A DNA stretch of 17,941 bases from a bacterium (GCA_004563195.1 SFTJ01000060.1:1-17941), one strand, 5' to 3'; positions 1 to 8,126 are shown, counted from the first letter of the stretch. Numbers and translations: made by a program. Notes: generated from the sequence alone by a model not told the origin.

Positions 1-31
1 TCTCGAGTTATTTTCTTCCCGAAAGCGAGTG

Positions 32-62
32 CAAAGTTAATACCTTTTTCCGAACCCACAAA
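32..62 (-). promoter_or_regulatory. Promoter reading out of the left edge
   Basis: On the minus strand the sequence shows TTTG (59-62), 19 bases, then TAACTTTG (32-39). This is an exact match to the Bacteroidota housekeeping sigma pattern TTTG-N19/20-TAnnTTTG. Transcription would begin near position 25-28 and run leftward out of the window, so a minus-strand gene beyond the edge is expected. It lies downstream of the threonine operon terminator, so it is an independent unit. Positions 63-163 hold only A/T-rich sequence with nothing I can name. Confidence 0.6.
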
Positions 63-163
63 ACATTTTTCAATATTTTTTACAACTATTTTTACCCCAA
101 TCCTCCCAACTCACCATAACTCAACCAATTACACCACAAAAAAAATTTCACACCCTCACCAAC

Positions 164-195
164 AAAAAAGCGAGCCCCACCCGTGAACTCGCTTT
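164..195 (-). terminator. Terminator of the threonine operon
   Basis: An 8-bp perfect stem, AAAGCGAG (167-174) with CTCGCTTT (188-195), encloses a 13-base loop. Read on the minus strand it is followed by a run of T (complement of 164-169). It sits 30 bases past the thrC stop, as expected for an intrinsic terminator of thrA-apgM-thrC. Confidence 0.8.
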
Positions 196-225
196 ATATA
201 TAATGTGTCGTGAAAATGCCGTTAT

Positions 226-1536
226 TTATGCTTGCGTGAGCAAATACTTCTTGAATGCTCCAAAAGCAGGCGACATCTTCACGCTGCGCTTGGGATTGTG
301 CATAAACTCGAGCAAACGGTCGGGGATATCGATATCGGCGCCGATAATCTCGTCGACCACCGATTTGAACTTGGCAGGATGCGCTGTTTCGAGCATAACG
401 CCCACTTCATCGGGCCGGAGACCCTCAAGAAGGCTGCGATAAGCCACTGCTCCGTGCGGATCGAGCAAATAGCCCTCGGCGCGATATACTTCGGCAAGCG
501 TGGCTGCAATCTGCTCGTCGGTATAGGTGAATCCGCTGATTTCGGCCTTAATGGCATCCCAATCGTTGTGATAGAGGTCGAGAATACGGGCGAAATTGCT
601 CGGATTGCCCACATCCATGGCATTGGCGATGGTGGCAACCGATGGTTTGGGTTCAAATTTTCCGGTTTGAAGATACTTATACACCACATCGTTGCGATTA
701 TTGGCAGCGATGAAGCGTTTGATGGGCAATCCCATAGCTTTGGCAATGAGTCCGGCAGTGAGATTTCCGAAATTGCCGCTGGGCACCGACACCACCACAT
801 TATCCAAGTTCTCACCCATGCGAGCCAGTTGAGCATAAGCATAGAAATAATAGAACATCTGCGGCAGGAATCGAGCCACATTGATGCTATTGGCACTGGT
901 GAGCATCATACGGCTATTGAGTTCGGCATCGGCAAAGGCATTTTTCACCAATGCCTGGCAGTCGTCGAATGTGCCATCGACCTCGATAGCTGTAATATTA
1001 TTGCCCAAAGTGGTGAATTGAGCCTCTTGAATGTTGCTCACCTTACCCGAGGGATAGAGCACAAACACCCTCACGCCATGCACGCCAAGAAAACCGTTAG
1101 CCACAGCGCCGCCGGTGTCGCCCGAGGTAGCCACAAGCACATTCACCATGCGGTTCTCAGCCGAACGGGCATTGAAATAGCCCAACAATCGAGCCATAAA
1201 GCGTGCTCCAACATCCTTAAATGCCAATGTGGGGCCATGGAAAAGTTCGAGCGAATAGCGGTTTTGCGCCACTTTCACAAGAGGAATATCGAAATTGAGT
1301 GTTTCGGTTACAATCTTCTTCAAAGCGTCGGAATCCACATCTTCGCCAAAGAGCATATAAGCCACAGCGAACGAAATCTCGGGCAGCGACATCGAACCGA
1401 TGTTGCTGAAGAAAGCCCGCGGCATCTTGCCGATGCGTTCGGGCATAAACAAGCCTCGGTCGGCAGCAAGGCCTTTAACCACAGCCTCGCCAAGGCCAAC
1501 CTTGGGTGTATTGTTGTTAGTACTATAATACTTCAT
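226..1536 (-). CDS. thrC: Threonine synthase
   Basis: A PLP-dependent enzyme that converts O-phosphohomoserine to threonine and phosphate, the last step of threonine synthesis, in the cytoplasm. The 436-residue length fits the family (E. coli ThrC has 428). The N-terminus (YYSTNNNTPKVGLGEAVVKG) is the typical threonine synthase N-terminal domain. The PLP lysine is K107 in FHGPTLAFKDVGARF, and the phosphate-binding/PLP loop is SGDTGGA at 138-144. It is the last gene of the thrA-apgM-thrC operon, starting 19 bases after the apgM stop, and is followed by an intrinsic terminator. No Shine-Dalgarno is visible before the ATG, as is usual in this phylum. The family assignment is secure from motifs and context. 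Confidence 0.97.
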   Translation of the reverse strand: MKYYSTNNNTPKVGLGEAVVKGLAADRGLFMPERIGKMPRAFFSNIGSMSLPEISFAVAYMLFGEDVDSDALKKIVTETLNFDIPLVKVAQNRYSLELFHGPTLAFKDVGARFMARLLGYFNARSAENRMVNVLVATSGDTGGAVANGFLGVHGVRVFVLYPSGKVSNIQEAQFTTLGNNITAIEVDGTFDDCQALVKNAFADAELNSRMMLTSANSINVARFLPQMFYYFYAYAQLARMGENLDNVVVSVPSGNFGNLTAGLIAKAMGLPIKRFIAANNRNDVVYKYLQTGKFEPKPSVATIANAMDVGNPSNFARILDLYHNDWDAIKAEISGFTYTDEQIAATLAEVYRAEGYLLDPHGAVAYRSLLEGLRPDEVGVMLETAHPAKFKSVVDEIIGADIDIPDRLLEFMHNPKRSVKMSPAFGAFKKYLLTQA

Positions 1537-1555
1537 AATGCTACAAAAGATAATT

Positions 1556-2767
1556 CTATACTCTGAAAAATTCCTTTATATATTCATCGTCTCTCATAAT
1601 ACCATAACCACCGGAAGCCACCGAAAGTTCATCGAACGAGGTAACTTTGTCGGGATTTTCGCCCGGATGCCATATTACAAATGGCACGGGGTTGGCAGTA
1701 TGAGTGCGCACGGCACATGGTGTGGGATGGTCGGGGAGCAACGACACTGCCACAGGGAAGTCGAAACTCTCTATCGCCTTCATCACCGGAGCCACCACGC
1801 GACTGTCGAGATATTCAATAGTCTTGGTCTTGAGAGCGAAATCGCCTTCGTGACCTGCCTCATCGCTTGCCTCAATATGCAAGAACACAAAATCGTAGTC
1901 GCCACGGAGAGCATCGATGGCTGCTTGAGCCTTGCCCTCATAGTTGGTGTCGTAGAGCCCCGTAGCGCCTTCCACATTTATCACATCGAGTCCGGCATAG
2001 ATACCGATGCCTCGAATAAGGTCGACAGCAGTAATCACTGCGCCGCGACCTATGCCATACATCTCCTGAAAGGTGCGCATGCACGGGCGATAGCCAAGCG
2101 ACCACGGCCAGATGCTATTCGCCATATCTTTGCCTTGTGCAGCACGAGCCTGATTGACAGGATGTTGTGGAAGAATCTCTTGCGAACGAGCTATAAGCTG
2201 CGACAGGAGATGTGCTGTAGGCTCAGCCTCTGGACACAAAGCATGCGGCATAACATCGGCAGCCGGAGTGCCCGGCACATCGTGAGGCGGGGTGCACTCC
2301 ACTCGCTTGTCGCCACCGGCAATTTTCAACACATGACGATAGGAAACGCCATTGAAAAAACGCACCTTGTCATTAGCAATATTTTCGTTGAGATAGTCTA
2401 TGAGTTGAGCTGCCTCGGCATCGCTGATGTGACCTGCCGAGTGGTTCTTGATTTTTCCGTTTTCGATGCAAATAAGGTTGCATCGCATAGCCAATTCGCC
2501 GGGAGCCACGTCGACGCCCATACTTGCAGCTTCGAGAGAGCCGCGACCCTCGTAGACCTTGGCCAAATCGTAGCCAAAAAGCGACAAGTGCGCCACTTCG
2601 CTACCGGGATGATATCCTGCGGGCACGGTATGAAGCAATCCCACTCGCCCCATGGCGCACAAACGGTCGATGTTGGGCTTGTGCGCAGCTTGCAGAGGAG
2701 TAAGATTGCCAAACTGAGGCGATGCCTCATCGGCCATACCATCTCCCAATATGATAATATGCTTCAT
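1556..2767 (-). CDS. apgM: ApgM-type phosphoglycerate mutase-like protein, proposed homoserine kinase
   Basis: A 403-residue member of the alkaline phosphatase superfamily, of the archaeal-type cofactor-independent phosphoglycerate mutase group. Metal and nucleophile positions are visible: D9 in ILGDGMAD, candidate nucleophile S56 in HPGSEVAHLSLFGYD, the H297/E299/D302/H306 cluster in HIEASDEAGHEGD, and D346-H347 in LLPDHPTP. The gene lies between thrA and thrC, exactly where a homoserine kinase (ThrB) is needed, and no GHMP-type ThrB is in the window. The subfamily has been described as proposed homoserine kinase (TIGR02535), so the likely reaction is phosphorylation of homoserine to O-phosphohomoserine rather than glycolysis. 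Family is certain; the homoserine kinase role is inference from context and known family history. Confidence 0.92.
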   Translation of the reverse strand: MKHIIILGDGMADEASPQFGNLTPLQAAHKPNIDRLCAMGRVGLLHTVPAGYHPGSEVAHLSLFGYDLAKVYEGRGSLEAASMGVDVAPGELAMRCNLICIENGKIKNHSAGHISDAEAAQLIDYLNENIANDKVRFFNGVSYRHVLKIAGGDKRVECTPPHDVPGTPAADVMPHALCPEAEPTAHLLSQLIARSQEILPQHPVNQARAAQGKDMANSIWPWSLGYRPCMRTFQEMYGIGRGAVITAVDLIRGIGIYAGLDVINVEGATGLYDTNYEGKAQAAIDALRGDYDFVFLHIEASDEAGHEGDFALKTKTIEYLDSRVVAPVMKAIESFDFPVAVSLLPDHPTPCAVRTHTANPVPFVIWHPGENPDKVTSFDELSVASGGYGIMRDDEYIKEFFRV

Positions 2768-2824
2768 AGGCGTGTAATTCTAAATTAATTGAAACATCAA
2801 CAAAGGTTTTGCACATTTTTTCAA

Positions 2825-2856
2825 ATCGAGCACAGAGCCGGGGCTGAGTGCTCGAT
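2825..2856 (-). other. Stem-loop between thrA and apgM
   Basis: A perfect 9-bp stem, ATCGAGCAC (2825-2833) with GTGCTCGAT (2848-2856), has a second inner pairing AGCC/GGCT across a 2x2 internal loop. It begins three bases after the thrA stop codon on the mRNA. Only two or three T follow it on the minus strand, so it is not a clear intrinsic terminator. It could set the ratio of ThrA to the downstream proteins by partial termination or by protecting a processed 3' end. Structure is seen; function is inferred. Confidence 0.55.
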
Positions 2857-2859
2857 GAC

Positions 2860-5295
2860 TTATCGAATGTTGGCAATGCTGATAATATCGGCAAACACGC
2901 CGGCAGCGGTCACCTCGGCACCTGCTCCATAGCCCTTGATTTCCATCGGGAACTCGTGGTAGCGGTCGGTGGTGATAAGTATCACATTAGTGCTGCCCTC
3001 AAGGGCGTAGAATGCGTGATTCACATCCACTTTATGCATGCCTATGCTGAGTTTGCCATTAGCGAGCGTAGCCACAAATCGGAGTTTTTTGTGCTCTGTT
3101 TCAGCCTCGGAGCGCATTTTCTCGAACACCGGGTCGAGTTCAGTAATTCGGCTCATAAAGTCGCTTACCGAACCTTCGAAATATTCAGCCGGCACCGAAA
3201 GGTGCTTCACCACATCGCTCTGCTCCATCTTATATCCCGATTCGCGAGCCAAGATGGTGATTTTGCGAGCCACATCGCTTCCGCTCAAGTCGACGCGCGG
3301 GTCGGGTTCGCTATAGCCTCGCTCGATAGCCAATTTCACTGTTTGACTGAAAGGCACATCACCGCTGATGGTGTTGAAAATGAAGTTGACAGTACCCGAA
3401 AGCACAGCTTCGATCTTCAAAATCTTATCGCCCGAGTTGCGCAGATTGTTGATAGTGTTGATTATAGGCAAACCGGCGCCCACATTGGTCTCGAAGAGGA
3501 ATTTCACATCGCGCTTGCGAGCTATTTCCTTGAGTTTGCTGTAATCTTCATATTTACCCGAAGCTGCTATCTTGTTGGCAGCCACCACATTCACGTTGTG
3601 GTCGAGAAGTTCGGCATATATATTTGCAATGTCGCTACTTGCGGTGCAGTCCACAAATACCGAATTGAAGATATTCATCTTAATAATCTCATTCTTGATA
3701 TTTTCGGCTGTGGCAGGAATTTCGGCATTAGCCAAAAGCGCCTTCACATCGGTGATATCGAGTCCGCGGCGGTCGAAAATGCACTTTTTAGAGTTTGCAA
3801 GACCCACCACGCGGAGTTCGAGCGACTTTTCGCGAATGAGATTGTCGCGCTGCTTGCGTATTTGGTTCACGAGACTCATGCCCACATTTCCCACGCCGGT
3901 GATAAAGAGGTTGAGCACCTGAGTTTCCGAAAGGAAGAAGCTGTCGTGAATCACATTCAAAGCCTTGCGCAGATAAGCGAGGTCAATAACGAACGAGATG
4001 TTGGTTTCAGAAGCACCTTGCGCACAGGCAATTACATTGATACCATTTCGACCAAGAGTATTAAACAAGCGGCCGGCAATGCCCGGAGTGTGCTTCATAT
4101 TTTCGCCCACAATAGCCACTGTAGCGAGGTCCTTCTCGGCGGTGATGTCGCTGATATCGCCCGTGCTTAGTTCGGCGGCAAATTCCTCGCGAAGCACAGC
4201 CACAGCCTTCTCGGCATCGGCATTCTTAACGGCAAACGAGGTGTTGTGCTCCGACGAAGCTTGCGACACCAGGAACACGCTCACACCATTAGCGGCAAGA
4301 GCATGAAAAATACGCGAATTGATACCAATCACGCCCACCATACCAAAACCGGTGAGGGTGATAAGGCAAGTATCGTTGATCGACGAGATACCCTTAATAG
4401 CTTTCACCTCACTGCTCTTATCGTCGGAGATGAGTGTTCCGGGAGCTGTGGGATTGAATGTATTCTTAATGAGAATAGGTATATTTTTGTGGAAAACCGG
4501 ATAGATGGTAGGCGGATACACCACCTTTGCGCCGAAGTTGCAAAGTTCCATTGCCTCGATAAAAGTGAGCTTATCGATAACGTAAGCCGAGCTGATAACG
4601 CGCGGGTCGGCAGTCATAAATCCGTCGACATCGGTCCAAATCTCAAGTTTCTCGGCATCGAGAGCCGAAGCAATGAGTGCAGCAGTGTAGTCGCTGCCGC
4701 CACGGCCCAAATTGGTAACCTCACCGGAATGCTCGTCTTCGGAGATAAAGCCCGGCACCACAGCCACCTTACCGGTAAAGTTGGCAAAGGTCTGCTTTAT
4801 GAGTTTTTCGGTAAGCACCAAGTTGGCATAGTGCTTGCCAAACTGAGTATTTGTCTTCACATACTTGCGGGAATCGAAGTGCACAGCGCCATCGATGATA
4901 CGAGCAATAATGGCGCTCGAGAGTCGTTCGCCATAGCTCACCACGATGTCGCGGGTGCGGTCGGAGAGGTCCTTAATGAGCGAAATGCCGCGGAATATGT
5001 TGCCCAATTCCTCGAGCAACGGCTCCACTATGCCACGCACCTCCAGCTCCTTCTCGGTGGGCACCATTCCCACTATCACATCCTCGTGGCGGCGCACTAT
5101 CTCTTTGAATTGCTGCAGATATTCGGCATCGCCTTGCGAAGCCAATTGCGCAGTATTTATGAGTTTATCGGTGATTCCACCCAATGCCGATACTACCACT
5201 ACCACCTGCTCGTCGCATCCTTCTACTATCGCTTTCACATGTTGCAAACTATATACTGTTCCAACCGATGTGCCTCCAAATTTTAATACCTTCAT
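2860..5295 (-). CDS. thrA: Bifunctional aspartokinase / homoserine dehydrogenase
   Basis: It catalyses two steps of the aspartate pathway: phosphorylation of aspartate, and NAD(P)H-dependent reduction of aspartate semialdehyde to homoserine. The kinase domain spans about residues 1-285 and opens with KFGGTSVG at 4-11; tandem ACT regulatory domains follow at about 295-445; the dehydrogenase begins with the Rossmann motif GVGNVG at about 467-472 and runs to the end. Its 811 residues match E. coli ThrA (820). I start at the ATG at 5295 because the family begins MKVLKFGG; an in-frame ATG ten codons upstream (5325) only adds a non-homologous tail. ACT domains imply allosteric feedback, probably by threonine. 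It is first in the operon with apgM and thrC, behind an approximately 120-base structured leader. Confidence 0.96.
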   Translation of the reverse strand: MKVLKFGGTSVGTVYSLQHVKAIVEGCDEQVVVVVSALGGITDKLINTAQLASQGDAEYLQQFKEIVRRHEDVIVGMVPTEKELEVRGIVEPLLEELGNIFRGISLIKDLSDRTRDIVVSYGERLSSAIIARIIDGAVHFDSRKYVKTNTQFGKHYANLVLTEKLIKQTFANFTGKVAVVPGFISEDEHSGEVTNLGRGGSDYTAALIASALDAEKLEIWTDVDGFMTADPRVISSAYVIDKLTFIEAMELCNFGAKVVYPPTIYPVFHKNIPILIKNTFNPTAPGTLISDDKSSEVKAIKGISSINDTCLITLTGFGMVGVIGINSRIFHALAANGVSVFLVSQASSEHNTSFAVKNADAEKAVAVLREEFAAELSTGDISDITAEKDLATVAIVGENMKHTPGIAGRLFNTLGRNGINVIACAQGASETNISFVIDLAYLRKALNVIHDSFFLSETQVLNLFITGVGNVGMSLVNQIRKQRDNLIREKSLELRVVGLANSKKCIFDRRGLDITDVKALLANAEIPATAENIKNEIIKMNIFNSVFVDCTASSDIANIYAELLDHNVNVVAANKIAASGKYEDYSKLKEIARKRDVKFLFETNVGAGLPIINTINNLRNSGDKILKIEAVLSGTVNFIFNTISGDVPFSQTVKLAIERGYSEPDPRVDLSGSDVARKITILARESGYKMEQSDVVKHLSVPAEYFEGSVSDFMSRITELDPVFEKMRSEAETEHKKLRFVATLANGKLSIGMHKVDVNHAFYALEGSTNVILITTDRYHEFPMEIKGYGAGAEVTAAGVFADIISIANIR

Positions 5296-5325
5296 TTGAG
5301 TTTTGCGTATTCTGTTATTTATCAT

Positions 5326-5358
5326 TCATAGGCGGGCGCGTACACCTCGCGCCCTCAT
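5326..5358 (-). other. Possible 10-residue upstream ORF in the thrA leader
   Basis: Reading MRARGVRARL and stop, this short ORF covers the GC-rich leader hairpin at 5334-5354. Its TGA overlaps a following ATG (TATGAATGATAA), one base from the alternative thrA ATG at 5325. It contains no threonine or isoleucine codons, so it is not a classical thr attenuator peptide, and its arginine content may simply reflect the GC-rich stem. No translation evidence exists; recorded as a candidate only. Confidence 0.2.
5334..5354 (-). promoter_or_regulatory. GC-rich hairpin in the thrA leader
   Basis: Perfect 7-bp inverted repeat GGGCGCG (5334-5340) and CGCGCCC (5348-5354) with a 7-base loop. In the mRNA it ends about 38 bases before the chosen thrA start and is not followed by U residues, so it is not an intrinsic terminator. 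A weaker hairpin, AAGG/CCTT plus CCG/CGG with a 2-base bulge, lies just upstream at 5382-5404. A role in translational or transcriptional control of thrA is inferred. Confidence 0.45.
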
Positions 5359-5418
5359 TAATGTTTGTTTTTATAATTTACAAGGAGCCGACATTCGCGG
5401 CCTTCCTCTCTTGCGCCA

Positions 5419-5426
5419 CAAAAGTA
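5419..5426 (-). promoter_or_regulatory. thrA operon promoter (-7 element)
   Basis: Minus-strand TACTTTTG matches TAnnTTTG exactly. The expected -33 position, about 20 bases further upstream, reads only AATG, so that half is weak. Transcription would start near 5412-5415 and give a leader of roughly 118 bases before the ATG at 5295. Confidence 0.5.
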
Positions 5427-5647
5427 ATAATTTTTTTGTGAATTTACATTATTATATTGGCGCAAATGCTGTAATGCGCTTACATTTTTTCGGTTAATTA
5501 TATAATTTACTTCAAAATTGTAGTACAATAAGCTAATTTTGCTTACAGATACATCTCATTTTATCCATTTTTGATTACAAATCTATCATCAAAAGAGGCG
5601 AATCGCCAAAAACCCATCGCGGCAAGCATTTTTCGCGGCGTCCAAGT

Positions 5648-5679
5648 GTTGCAAATCATTGTCAAAATATGTATTTTTG
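5648..5679 (+). promoter_or_regulatory. yqgE promoter
   Basis: GTTG (5648-5651), 20 bases, then TATTTTTG (5672-5679), a near-consensus Bacteroidota promoter. The last G lies five bases before the ATG of yqgE at 5685, so the predicted transcription start (about 5683-5685) falls on or immediately before the start codon. Confidence 0.5.
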
Positions 5680-5684
5680 CATTG

Positions 5685-6284
5685 ATGGATGATATAAACG
5701 AAATATTCAACCTTACCGACAAGCAGCCACAGCCCCAAGCGGGCTCACTGCTGGTGGCCAAGCCCACTGTCGACGACCTTTGCTTCAAGCGCTCGGTGAT
5801 TATGATGATCGACATCAGTTCGCACAGCAGCATGGGGCTGATGGTGAACTATGAGGCGGGAGATTTGCTCCATGAGGTGATTCCCGGCATACACTGCGAC
5901 GAAGAAGTTCCCATCTACATAGGCGGTCCGGTCGACAATGAGCGATTGTTCTACATCCACACTCTCGGACCCGACATCATCCCCAAATCGCGCGAGATAG
6001 CCAATGGCATTTACATAGGTGGCGAATACGATGCCGTGAAGCATTACGTCAACAGCGGCGCTCCCGTGCAAGGCAAAATAAAGTTTATGTCGGGCTACAG
6101 CGGTTGGTCGGTAGGACAATTGGAGTCGGAAATCGAACGTCACGATTGGGCTGTTGACCTCAACCCAAGCCTCGACCTCATTATGCAATATTCAGGCGAC
6201 GAAGCATGGCGCAAAGCCGTTGCCCACTTCGGCGACCGCTATCGCATGTGGCTCAACTGGCCCAACAGCATCATTCTAAATTAA
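5685..6284 (+). CDS. yqgE: YqgE/AlgH family protein
   Basis: A 199-residue cytoplasmic protein of the YqgE/AlgH family (DUF179), widely conserved and of unsettled biochemical role. Family signatures run in order: GSLLVAKPTVDD near the N-terminus, SSMGLMVNYE, IGGPVDNERLFYIHTLG in the middle, and the strongly conserved GYSGWSVGQLESEIERHDW toward the C-terminus. I start at the ATG at 5685 because homology begins there and because the predicted promoter overlaps the longer reading frame (from 5571), leaving no room for the extra 38 codons. It stands alone, divergent from the thr operon. The family call is firm; the function is not known. Confidence 0.93.
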   Translation: MDDINEIFNLTDKQPQPQAGSLLVAKPTVDDLCFKRSVIMMIDISSHSSMGLMVNYEAGDLLHEVIPGIHCDEEVPIYIGGPVDNERLFYIHTLGPDIIPKSREIANGIYIGGEYDAVKHYVNSGAPVQGKIKFMSGYSGWSVGQLESEIERHDWAVDLNPSLDLIMQYSGDEAWRKAVAHFGDRYRMWLNWPNSIILN

Positions 6285-6359
6285 TAGCACCGCTTGCTGC
6301 ATAATCGCTGCTTAGCATAAATAAGCTCCCGCTTTGCAACGATTTGCCTACTATTTTTG

Positions 6360-6367
6360 TACCTTTG
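6360..6367 (+). promoter_or_regulatory. Promoter of the secreted hydrolase gene (-7 element)
   Basis: TACCTTTG fits TAnnTTTG exactly and is the commonest form of this element in the window. The nearest upstream TTTG (6333-6336) is 23 bases away, longer than the usual 19-20, so the -33 half is uncertain. The start codon follows 45 bases downstream behind an A-rich leader. Confidence 0.5.
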
Positions 6368-6412
6368 CGTTATATACCAAAATAGATTACAGACTAAACC
6401 ACATCTACAAAA

Positions 6413-8116
6413 ATGAACAATTTATTTAGCTTATTTCGACTGCTCGCGGTCGTTATTTCGGTTTACATCTCATTATCCTCTAATGCCTGCGACCGCTGGA
6501 TTACTATGGACATGGTGCATAACAATCCCGGCGAAGCCCCCACTTCCACTATATTTAACAACCCCGCCACATTGCGCTACTTGGGATATGATGCCAAAGT
6601 ATTTTTTCTATTCGATGCCGCACAGTTTGGCATCGACTGGTCGATACTCAATCCCCTCATCTTTGCCGAAGGATCAGCAGAGCACAAATGGATGAGTGAT
6701 AAACAAAAATCGATAGCCGAAAAATACGATGCCGCCAAAGGCGAAGGTCTTCGCGTGTATTGTATGCTCGATATGCTGGTGCTTCCGCGTAAAATGGTGT
6801 CACTTTATGCCGATAGCTTGCTCAACGACAAAGGAAAAATAGATATTCAACGACCATTCACTCAGCATTGCGTGCGGCTGCTTATGCGACAAATTTTCGC
6901 CAACTTTCCCCAACTCGATGGTCTCGTTATTCGCACCGGCGAAACTTACCTCAACGATGCCCCTTATCATCAAGGCAACCATCCGGTGCAAACCGACATA
7001 AAAGCCGATCACATCACCCTCATCAACATTCTACGACAAGAGGTGTGTGTGGCTCTTGGTAAAGATATTTTCTACCGCACTTGGGATTTCGGGCATTTTC
7101 ACTCGCTACCTCGATACTACTCTGCCATCACCGATAGCATTGAGCCTCACGAACATCTGTATTTCTCGGTAAAGCACACCACCACCGACTTCTGGCGCGG
7201 CGGCATACCCGATAGGAATATCGATTTCGATGCTCTCGACAGCTATTGGATAGGCGAAACGAGCGCCATGGGCAATCCGTTCAACCCCACAATAGGCATA
7301 GGTCGACACAAACAAATAGTGGAAGTGCAATGCCAGCGAGAATATGAAGGCAAGGCCGTTCACCCAAACTATATAGCAGCCGGAGTAATCGACGGTTTTA
7401 GCGAATATCGCGATGCTCGAATGCCTCACCCCTATTGTTTGAACCATCTTCGCGACAATAAACTGGTGCGAGGCATATGGACTTGGACTCGTGGCGGGGG
7501 CTGGGGAGGGCCCTATCTAACCAACGAGTTTTGGGTGCAGCTCAATGCTTACGTCCTAACACATTGGGCAAAAAGTTCCAAAACATCCGAGCAAGATATT
7601 TTCCGACAGTTTGCTATCTCCAAGGGACTCAATCGCGACGACATCGATAAGTTTCACCGACTGTGCATGCTCTCACTCGACGGCGTGCTATCGGGACAAT
7701 ATAGCCAATATGGCAAAACATGGGTTAACTGGACTCGCGACGCATCGGCATTCGACCCCCTTCAGCACAGATATATTGCCGACATCGTAAAACAAGGCAA
7801 ACAGAAACAATATAATGACGAAAAAGACCGAGCTGTGGCAATTTGGACCGAAATCGAGCAAATAGCCAAACAACTCCGTTTCTCCGACACCAAAACCGGC
7901 GAATATGTAAAAAATAGCTGCACCTATGCCCGCCTGAAATACACTTTCTTTGCTTCGGCATGGCATCTCGATGTGGCAAAAGCCGAAAACCAAATTTTAG
8001 GCGCAAATAACAATATCCCGGTCTTGGAGCAAATAACAGCCAATCATTGGAATGAATGGAACGAATTCCTAACCGCCCATCAATTGTCGCAAGCAGCCTA
8101 TCGATGGAATAGATAA
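6413..8116 (+). CDS. Secreted protein, probable TIM-barrel glycoside hydrolase of unknown specificity
   Basis: A 567-residue protein with an N-terminal export signal: basic/hydrophobic residues 5-21, then SSNA before C26. The Cys could be a lipidation site with a poor lipobox, or cleavage could be by signal peptidase I. I do not recognise a specific family. The body alternates beta-strand-like and amphipathic segments and is rich in aromatic, Asp and Glu motifs typical of (beta/alpha)8 glycosidases: RTGETY (E177), YWIGETSAMGNP (E282), VEVQCQREYEGK (E304, E310, E312) and GIWTWTRGGGWGGP (356 onward). These Glu residues are candidate acid/base and nucleophile. The C-terminal third looks helical. 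It has its own promoter and converges on the GNAT gene with a 10-base gap, so it is monocistronic. An alpha-glucuronidase-like enzyme is one possibility, weakly held. Confidence 0.65.
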   Translation: MNNLFSLFRLLAVVISVYISLSSNACDRWITMDMVHNNPGEAPTSTIFNNPATLRYLGYDAKVFFLFDAAQFGIDWSILNPLIFAEGSAEHKWMSDKQKSIAEKYDAAKGEGLRVYCMLDMLVLPRKMVSLYADSLLNDKGKIDIQRPFTQHCVRLLMRQIFANFPQLDGLVIRTGETYLNDAPYHQGNHPVQTDIKADHITLINILRQEVCVALGKDIFYRTWDFGHFHSLPRYYSAITDSIEPHEHLYFSVKHTTTDFWRGGIPDRNIDFDALDSYWIGETSAMGNPFNPTIGIGRHKQIVEVQCQREYEGKAVHPNYIAAGVIDGFSEYRDARMPHPYCLNHLRDNKLVRGIWTWTRGGGWGGPYLTNEFWVQLNAYVLTHWAKSSKTSEQDIFRQFAISKGLNRDDIDKFHRLCMLSLDGVLSGQYSQYGKTWVNWTRDASAFDPLQHRYIADIVKQGKQKQYNDEKDRAVAIWTEIEQIAKQLRFSDTKTGEYVKNSCTYARLKYTFFASAWHLDVAKAENQILGANNNIPVLEQITANHWNEWNEFLTAHQLSQAAYRWNR

Positions 8117-8126
8117 CTTGAAAGAA

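Noticed and set aside
232..5286. Four long plus-strand ORFs (232-1566, 1538-2788, 2848-4170, 4246-5286) opposite the threonine operon.
   Set aside because: They lie antisense to thrC, apgM and thrA, which are unambiguous by motifs; their His/Ser/Ile-rich translations show no domain and arise from codon bias of the sense genes.
5303..5497. Plus-strand ORF of 64 codons over the thrA leader.
   Set aside because: It overlaps the thrA promoter and leader on the opposite strand, has no promoter of its own and shows no domain.
5496..5507. 12-base palindrome AATTATATAATT between the divergent thrA and yqgE promoters, considered as an operator.
   Set aside because: Pure A/T palindromes of this size are expected by chance in such a region, and no second copy is present.
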